Shown in pieces: positions 14,821-14,967 of a stretch of 14,967 nucleotides of DNA. Both the position numbers and the translations under genes were made by a program. Numbering within the stretch: position 1 is the stretch's first letter; every line of letters begins with the position of its first letter. The stretch spans positions 1 to 14,967 of the forward strand of contig CAKZJI010000162.1 in the NCBI GenBank assembly GCA_936941515.1. The letters are read 5' to 3'. The DNA is from an uncultured Propionibacteriaceae bacterium. GTDB taxonomy: Bacteria > Actinomycetota > Actinomycetes > Propionibacteriales > Propionibacteriaceae. Under the pieces are notes generated by a model. The model was not told where the DNA came from. It searched no databases and saw nothing but the letters and a program-made list of their open reading frames with translations.

Positions 14821-14967
14821 TGAGGAGAAGATCACCTCGACGCAGGAGATCAAGGACGGCGAGCCGGTTGGTGAGCCGACGATCACCACGCAGCGCACGA
14901 AGGAGCCGGTCGACGCGGTTGTGCGTGTGGGCACGAAGACTGAGGGTTCGAACACGGTTGAGCACAC
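14807..14967 (+). CDS. G5 domain fragment of a cell-wall or surface protein
   Basis: The plus frame reads GENGEEKITSTQEIKDGEPV, then GEPTITTQRTKEPVDAVVRV and GTK, and runs off the window. This is the second half of a G5 domain, with the glycine-led strands and the closing VVRVGTK signature. G5 domains bind wall glycans in resuscitation-promoting factors, peptidases and adhesins of Gram-positive bacteria. No start is present: the frame begins in the joint with the FecCD fragment at about 14807-14830. Whether the protein belongs to the main organism cannot be told. Confidence 0.75.

Overview
The window is high-GC DNA with actinobacterial gene content. It has an MptB-type polyprenyl-phosphomannose-dependent mannosyltransferase, a mycobacterial PhoPR-like two-component pair with a matching PhoP-type direct-repeat box, a DtxR/IdeR iron box, and several genes whose start codon lies 7-8 bases after a TANNNT -10 hexamer (leaderless pattern). 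This fits a Propionibacteriaceae-like actinobacterium; genus and species cannot be fixed from the sequence alone. The window is a mosaic. Several abrupt changes of coding frame, strand and family fall in short stretches of similarity, so part of it may be an assembly or amplification chimera, or a mixture of strains.

Left edge (1 to about 1372): the N-terminal half of a CynX/NimT-type MFS transporter on the minus strand and the tail of the gene upstream of it, then an unplaced stretch, then the C-terminal end of an aldo/keto reductase on the plus strand. This collides head-on with a threonine synthase gene that has lost its C-terminus.

Core (1372 to about 9700): this part looks ordinary. On the minus strand are thrC, an ABC-2 permease with its ATPase, and mptB. 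On the plus strand are a DoxX-family membrane protein and the response regulator/histidine kinase pair, which overlap by four bases. A DUF817 membrane protein gene on the minus strand ends inside the kinase tail.

Variable locus (8673-11047): the last 176 bases of the kinase gene and the first 23 bases of deoC both occur twice, in the order kinase tail, deoC start, kinase tail, deoC start. DUF817 fills the first interval. The second holds a secreted protein with a two-cysteine hydrophobic C-terminus and a translationally coupled four-helix membrane protein. The second pair looks like a bacteriocin/immunity-style cassette and is the best candidate for an undescribed system here. The simplest reading is two alternative haplotypes of one kinase-to-deoC locus joined in series.

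Right part (11682-14205): a degraded MFS remnant, then a DtxR box in front of an ECF-type uptake operon: EcfT (one frameshift), an EcfA double ATPase collapsed by two internal deletions, an intact MptD-family S component, and the start of an exporter-fold ABC transporter. The iron box points to iron, siderophore or heme uptake, but the energising ATPase is broken as written. At about 14200 the sequence switches to a FecCD-type siderophore permease of proteobacterial character on the minus strand. At about 14810-14830 it switches again, to a G5 domain on the plus strand that runs off the end. No rRNA, tRNA, CRISPR array or recognisable transposase was seen.
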